A stretch of 64,000 bases of DNA from Spirosoma foliorum (lineage in GTDB: Bacteria; Bacteroidota; Bacteroidia; Cytophagales; Spirosomataceae), in the NCBI RefSeq assembly GCF_014117325.1, contig NZ_CP059732.1, positions 5,593,001 through 5,657,000 of the forward strand, in the 5' to 3' direction. The notes below the pieces were generated by a model that saw only the letters and a list, made by a program, of their open reading frames with translations, searched no databases and was not told the origin of the DNA. Below are positions 60,014-64,000 of the stretch, piece after piece. Position 1 is the first letter of the stretch. Each line of letters opens with the position of its first letter. The position numbers were made by a program, and so were the translations under genes.

Positions 60014-60406
60014 ATGAAGAATGTAGACAATCACCCGGTTGACTTAATCAAGCTGCCTGGTCATCGCTTACCCATATGCTCAAAGGCCATTATTCGCCTT
60101 GAAGGATACGGCAATTATAGCTGGGTTCATCTTAGTACGCAACCCAGACCTCTGCTAATCGCCCTCACACTCAAATGGTTCGAGGATCAGTTGCCTGACT
60201 TTATACGGGTTCATAAATCGGAAATGATTAACCCGAATTTTGTACGGAAAATTGAACTCAATGGCCCTCAACCCGTAGAGATTTGTCTGTTCAATGAACA
60301 TAAAGCCAAGGTTTCGCGGAGACGTTTTGAGCAGGTATGGCATAAAATAATTCAATACCAAAAAGCAAATTTATTGTCATCAACATGCGTGACTCACTCA
60401 TATTAG
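60014..60406 (+). CDS. Stand-alone LytTR DNA-binding regulator
   Basis: The 130-residue protein consists almost entirely of a LytTR domain (about 15-112). AIIRLEGYGNYSWVHLSTQ corresponds to the first strands, LPDFIRVHKSEMINPNFVRK is the DNA-contacting motif, and KVSRRRFEQVW ends the domain. It has no receiver, so it is not a classical response regulator. The last 22 bp overlap the start of a small membrane-protein gene in another frame. In Gram-positive bacteria, LytTR regulators without receivers are paired with a membrane inhibitor protein (LytTR regulatory systems such as HdrRM/BrsRM), and this pair has the same layout. Confidence 0.85.
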   Translation: MKNVDNHPVDLIKLPGHRLPICSKAIIRLEGYGNYSWVHLSTQPRPLLIALTLKWFEDQLPDFIRVHKSEMINPNFVRKIELNGPQPVEICLFNEHKAKVSRRRFEQVWHKIIQYQKANLLSSTCVTHSY

Positions 60407-60621
60407 CAGGAATTATTCTGGCTGGCCTGGCAGGTTTTGCTGGCTTTTGTTATGCCCTGACTGACTGGGCACTAGATGTGAAAACGGGCGTTTATGAACG
60501 GAACCATGTAGAGGCATTTTATGAGACGGCTGCCCTGGTAGTTTATGGTGTTTTATCGCTGCGTTTTATTCGCGGTAAATTGAGTTCAGATGACCAATCA
60601 CACAAGCCACCTTTTTTCTGA
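60385..60621 (+). CDS. Small two-helix membrane protein coupled to the LytTR gene
   Basis: The 78-residue protein has two hydrophobic helices (LILAGIILAGLAGFAGFCYA, about 5-24, and an ALVVYGVLSLRFI segment, about 50-62), separated by a charged loop (DVKTGVYERNHVEAFYE). No family is recognised. Its ATG lies 22 bp inside the end of the LytTR regulator gene in a different frame, so translation is coupled. It could anchor or inhibit the regulator. Confidence 0.65.
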   Translation: MRDSLILAGIILAGLAGFAGFCYALTDWALDVKTGVYERNHVEAFYETAALVVYGVLSLRFIRGKLSSDDQSHKPPFF

Positions 60622-60740
60622 ATTAGTCGGACCAATGGTCACAGTTGAAATCAGGGATTTTACTATTGTAAAGTTCCTGGTAAACAGGTAGATAAGCTGA
60701 AGGACCACAGATTGCGCAAAGCTTTACAAACGCCTATTTG

Positions 60741-61043
60741 TCAATCGATATTAATTACTTTTTCCTCCAGGTATTGCAAGCGTCCATCGGACCAGTTAAG
60801 GCAAACCTGCCAAATACCTTTAGCCAGTTGGGCCGTTGAAACGACCTGCCTTGGTTTCAATGTGGGCGTAATGGGAATATGAATATCCTCCTGCGCCGGA
60901 TTACCCCGATGGAAAATGAGATCGCCTTTTAGAAACGACATTGGCAGAACAAATGCCAACAGTTGGGAAGCAGGTTCAAAGGTCATGGCTTTTACGATGA
61001 ATGAACGAACGTTCGATTGATTAATAATCACTTGTATCTTCAT
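60741..61043 (-). CDS. FixH-like small protein
   Basis: The 100-residue protein has no signal peptide. Its middle and end follow the FixH pattern: DLIFHRGNPAQEDIHIPITP, then a LAKGIWQVCLNWSDGRLQYL segment. FixH-like proteins are usually membrane-bound and associated with cbb3 oxidase and copper handling; the lack of a membrane helix here makes the assignment weak. Its ATG overlaps the stop of the upstream metalloprotease gene (ATGA), so the two are coupled. Confidence 0.45.
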   Translation of the reverse strand: MKIQVIINQSNVRSFIVKAMTFEPASQLLAFVLPMSFLKGDLIFHRGNPAQEDIHIPITPTLKPRQVVSTAQLAKGIWQVCLNWSDGRLQYLEEKVINID

Positions 61044-63124
61044 AAGCTATTGATAATACGGGCGTAAACGTTGTTAAACGGATTGCCATCATACAGCATT
61101 GTCGCGTCATCACTAATATTAACGGTGATGTTGGAGACACTACCCGAATTGGCCGTGGTGCGGGTTAAGGTAAATCCTATATTTATCTGACCTCCCGCTG
61201 GTATTAATTGATCAGATTTTAGCATCAAGGAAATTTGCCGACTAGCCAACGAGTTAGTTTGTATCCAGTTCGTATTTTTCACTGCTATAGGATTAGTTTC
61301 TCCTCCAGTTACGTTAATAGATGTTTGAGCTGGGTCAAAAGTGAGTGAATAACCAACAGGAGCCGTAATGGTGATGGCAACGTTACCGAGTGAGGTCGGC
61401 AAACCCGCCACTTCAAAGAGGTTAACTACAAAATTACCCTGACTGCCACTCGATGGAAAATTAGCCTGAGGCAAGACTAAAGTAGGTGTTAAATCAGTCC
61501 CAGCCAATGCCACATTTGCGGTTGCTATACAGCCTGCCCATCCGCTAACGGTGACCGAGTAGGTTCCCGAAACGTTGGCCAAGGCGATACCTGAGTTATG
61601 ATCCTGACTAAGAATGCCAGGCCCAGAGAAGGTATAAGAGTAGCCCCCTGTAGCAATAAGCGTGGCACTGGTCAGGCTCGCCGTGAGCGGACCTGTGGCT
61701 GTTAAGCTGGCTGTAGGCGTTGGATATACGGTTACAGTCATCATGGCCTTTTGGCTTTCGCAACCGCCGATGGTTTGGCTAACGAAATAGGTTTTCAAAC
61801 TTTGCTCACTCGTACTGGGGATAGGCGCTGAGGTAGAACCCTTTCCGCCTGATGGATTCGTATACCAGAGCAGATTCTGACCAGTCGCTTGCAGCGGCTG
61901 GGGTATACTATGCTGACAGAGATTAACAGAATAATCTACCAACGGAGCCATAGGCGTTGCATTGATCGTAATTGGATAGGCACTGGTACGCAGCACTGGA
62001 TTTGTACTCGCAATAACCAGTGAATAGGAATGGGCACCTGAATGTATCCCGTAGGGTATCGTTCCGAAAATAGTTATGCTACTGGTACTCTGAACGCTCC
62101 CGATAACTGGACTCGAATTAAAGTTGTCTACCAAATATAAATTGAACGTATTGTCTGGCTGGAAAGCGCCCGTTGCCGATAAGGATGCGATTACGGTGCC
62201 CGGTGAGCAAACAGTTGAGGAGTTGACATCCGTTAATTTTAGAACGGGTGTACTGGCAGGAAATACTAATTCAGCGGTATAGATTGAATTGGGCCCGTTT
62301 TGAAAATAGGCATTCTGTACATCGTACAGGGGCATCCATGTATAGACCGTAGTGGAATTGTAGGTAGCTTTGATCAGAAAATTACTGTACCGCATGGTCC
62401 AGGGGTAACCACTAGAGGCTGGCTGAAATGGGTTGGAGGAAAACTCCATAATCCCATTTGCATCCGTCGACTTTTGCCAGACGGGTGAAGGCCCAACAGC
62501 ATACGAAAACCAATCTACTGGATATACTTCCAGTCGTACATTGTCTAAGGTCAAGCCTTGCGCCGTGACAGCTTTCAGCTCGATTTTGCTCGGAAATGGA
62601 CTCGTAATCCAGGCCTCCCCCGTGATGGGGCCATCGGCAGTTGAGTTTAATAAACTGGTGGTGTATTCATCCCAGACGATGTTACCGTAGGGAAAATTCA
62701 TAATCGAATTAACTGGCTCAAACGTTTGCCCATTGACGGGATTTTTTGCGCCCTCGACCCGTAATCCGTAAATATCAATTGCTCCTCGGGAATGGCCAAA
62801 TTCATGCGTTAGTCCGTCGGTGGCACCCGGCCCGAAAGGCCCACTGTCGAAATTGACGTTCCAGTCCCAGCTGTGATAAATGGTCTGATAGCTGCCATAC
62901 CAGCCCCCTCCTACGGTAGGCGTCGTAAACTTACCATCAATGACAACGCAGTACTGAAAATGAGGGTGAGCCCGAAAAACCTCCGTCTGGGCTGGGCCAT
63001 CAAAGACATAGATCGAGTCGACCTCGAAGTTGTAGATGCCGTTGAAATTGGGTGAACTATTGAAATTAGCCGTAACGGTTGCCATCTGATCGCCCACAAT
63101 CTGATCAATAGGTTTGGAGAGCAT
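61040..63124 (-). CDS. Metalloprotease-like surface protein with Ig-like repeats, 5' end probably lost
   Basis: The 694-residue frame has a zinc-protease motif HEFGHSRGAID (H107, E108, H111, D117) followed by a Met-turn candidate in SIMNF (near 140). Then come beta-rich Ig-like domains (about 320-540), a SprB-like segment (SGTYSVTVSGWAGCIATANV) and a DUF11-like end. There is no signal peptide, although the rest is clearly extracellular in style. Translation begins 50 bp from an IS630-type transposase gene reading the other way. The first exported segment was therefore probably removed by the insertion, and expression is doubtful. Confidence 0.65.
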   Translation of the reverse strand: MLSKPIDQIVGDQMATVTANFNSSPNFNGIYNFEVDSIYVFDGPAQTEVFRAHPHFQYCVVIDGKFTTPTVGGGWYGSYQTIYHSWDWNVNFDSGPFGPGATDGLTHEFGHSRGAIDIYGLRVEGAKNPVNGQTFEPVNSIMNFPYGNIVWDEYTTSLLNSTADGPITGEAWITSPFPSKIELKAVTAQGLTLDNVRLEVYPVDWFSYAVGPSPVWQKSTDANGIMEFSSNPFQPASSGYPWTMRYSNFLIKATYNSTTVYTWMPLYDVQNAYFQNGPNSIYTAELVFPASTPVLKLTDVNSSTVCSPGTVIASLSATGAFQPDNTFNLYLVDNFNSSPVIGSVQSTSSITIFGTIPYGIHSGAHSYSLVIASTNPVLRTSAYPITINATPMAPLVDYSVNLCQHSIPQPLQATGQNLLWYTNPSGGKGSTSAPIPSTSEQSLKTYFVSQTIGGCESQKAMMTVTVYPTPTASLTATGPLTASLTSATLIATGGYSYTFSGPGILSQDHNSGIALANVSGTYSVTVSGWAGCIATANVALAGTDLTPTLVLPQANFPSSGSQGNFVVNLFEVAGLPTSLGNVAITITAPVGYSLTFDPAQTSINVTGGETNPIAVKNTNWIQTNSLASRQISLMLKSDQLIPAGGQINIGFTLTRTTANSGSVSNITVNISDDATMLYDGNPFNNVYARIINSL

Positions 63125-63178
63125 AGCTTGATAATAAGTAATTAAGCAAAATTAGATTAAGTTTTTTAACTTGGTGGT

Positions 63179-64000
63179 ATGGGACGCAAACGCCATATCC
63201 AACTTACTGATTTAGAGCAACTCACCTTACAAGAAGGGCTTAAGAACCATCCCAAGCATGAGTTTCGGCGCGGCTGCCAAGCCCTGCTATGGAACCACAA
63301 GGGTTGGGTCCTCAAGACCATTGCTGTCGCATTGGAAGTCTGCCCCCAAAGCGTCAGCAACTGGGTGACCGCTTTTGAGCAAGACGGATTGGTGGGGCTC
63401 ATGCGTCAGAAAGGACAAGGCCGCAAACCCATTCTCTCCATTACCAACACCGTCCACCAACAGGCACTGAGTAAGGCTGTTGACGCCCATTATCAGGATG
63501 CTGGCCGCATTCAAGCCCACCTACAGACCGCCTTGGGCCAGCCTATGAGCCGCGATACGGTCAAACGTTTTCTAAAAAAAACGACTACACCTACCATCGC
63601 TTACGCCGAAGCACCAAAGCCAACCAGAACCCGGTAAGCTATGCCGACGGGCTGGCTCGCTGGCAAATTTTACTCACCCTGTGGGTCTGTGGTCTGATTG
63701 ACCTCTACTTTGCCGATGAAACCGGTTTCGCTCAGCAACCCTATGTGCCTTATGGATGGCAGAAAAAACACCAACCCCGGTTACTACCAGCCCGCACAAC
63801 AACCAAACGGCTCAACCTGCTGGGGTTGTTACGATTAGATAACCACCTAACAATTTATCACAGCGAAAAGCCTTTAACGGGTGCTTTCGTGGTCGAGTCA
63901 CTCACTCATTTTGTGAGTCAGCCACGGCCCAAACCCATCGTCATCGTTCTTGATAACGGCCCAATCCATCGCTGCCAATTGGTTTACGACCACCTAGCGG
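63179..64000 (+). mobile_element. IS630-type transposase with frameshift, runs off window end
   Basis: The first frame (63179-63637) encodes the helix-turn-helix part (LKTIAVALEVCPQSVSNWVT). A run of eight A at 63574-63581 permits a -1 slip into a second frame that continues to the window end and encodes the DDE catalytic core: NDYTYHRLRRSTKANQ, then YFADETGFAQQPYVPYGWQK and VIVLDNGPIHRCQ, the IS630 signatures. Both frames are otherwise open, which suggests an intact element using programmed frameshifting. The left end lies somewhere in 63130-63178; the right end is outside the window. The 5' end of the metalloprotease gene abuts it. Confidence 0.85.
63574..63581 (+). promoter_or_regulatory. 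A8 slippery site of the transposase
   Basis: The sequence TTTTCTAAAAAAAACGAC holds eight consecutive A. Reading CTA-AAA-AAA-ACG continues the short frame, while a -1 slip gives AAA-AAC-GAC and enters the DDE frame. Confidence 0.65.

Overview
The window looks like a chromosomal segment of a Bacteroidota bacterium, most probably a Spirosoma-like member of the Cytophagales. The evidence is a fused LpxC/FabZ, a type IX secretion (T9SS) sorting domain, DUF3570/DUF4266 proteins, LytS/LytTR regulators, Bacteroidota-type TAnnTTTG promoter elements and many SDR and glycan-active secreted enzymes. The genus is inferred from protein style, not from a marker gene.

Layout. 1-5 kb: a sulfatase cut by the window edge, a PQQ/cytochrome c dehydrogenase and two DMT-type transporters. 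5-10 kb: a PD-(D/E)XK nuclease overlapping an MFS exporter, an AT-rich DUF2459/YiaA pair, a small tyrosine phosphatase and argH. 10.5-16 kb: a carbohydrate locus (LacI regulator, sialate O-acetylesterase, CE15 glucuronyl esterase, and a GH43 gene destroyed by an insertion sequence whose decayed transposase is still attached). 16-23 kb: a membrane protein, an RsbQ-like hydrolase with a PAS histidine kinase, an MscS channel and a response regulator, interspersed with copies of a ~150 bp MITE-like repeat and a kinase fragment. 23-28 kb: a redox island of three SDRs and a zinc alcohol dehydrogenase. 28-40 kb: a surface-protein locus (Vps62-like protein, YadA-head/S74 tail-fibre-like proteins, a collagen-like protein, a T9SS cargo) co-located with a LytS-type kinase and a LytTR response regulator. 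Three intergenic regions of this locus share a 19-bp palindrome. 40-49 kb: quinone oxidoreductase, Crp regulator, decayed glycosidase and FG-GAP genes, a polysaccharide deacetylase, GAPDH, a siderophore-interacting flavoprotein, an AraC regulator and a receiver-kinase whose receiver lacks the phosphoacceptor Asp. 49-54.6 kb: the lipid A genes lpxD, lpxC-fabZ and lpxA with an HD hydrolase, an ABC ATPase and a CAT-anticodon tRNA; every gap among them carries a long near-perfect hairpin. 54.7-58.1 kb: a five-gene operon Rieske-thioredoxin-ApbE-DUF4266-DUF3570, the best candidate for an undescribed redox system. 58-64 kb: a His-rich periplasmic orphan, a LytTR regulator overlapping a small membrane protein, and a FixH-like/metalloprotease pair whose 5' end abuts an IS630-type element that runs off the window.

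Overall this is accessory-rich chromosome around a conserved lipid A core. At least five decayed genes, one intact IS and several dispersed palindromic repeats show active remodelling.
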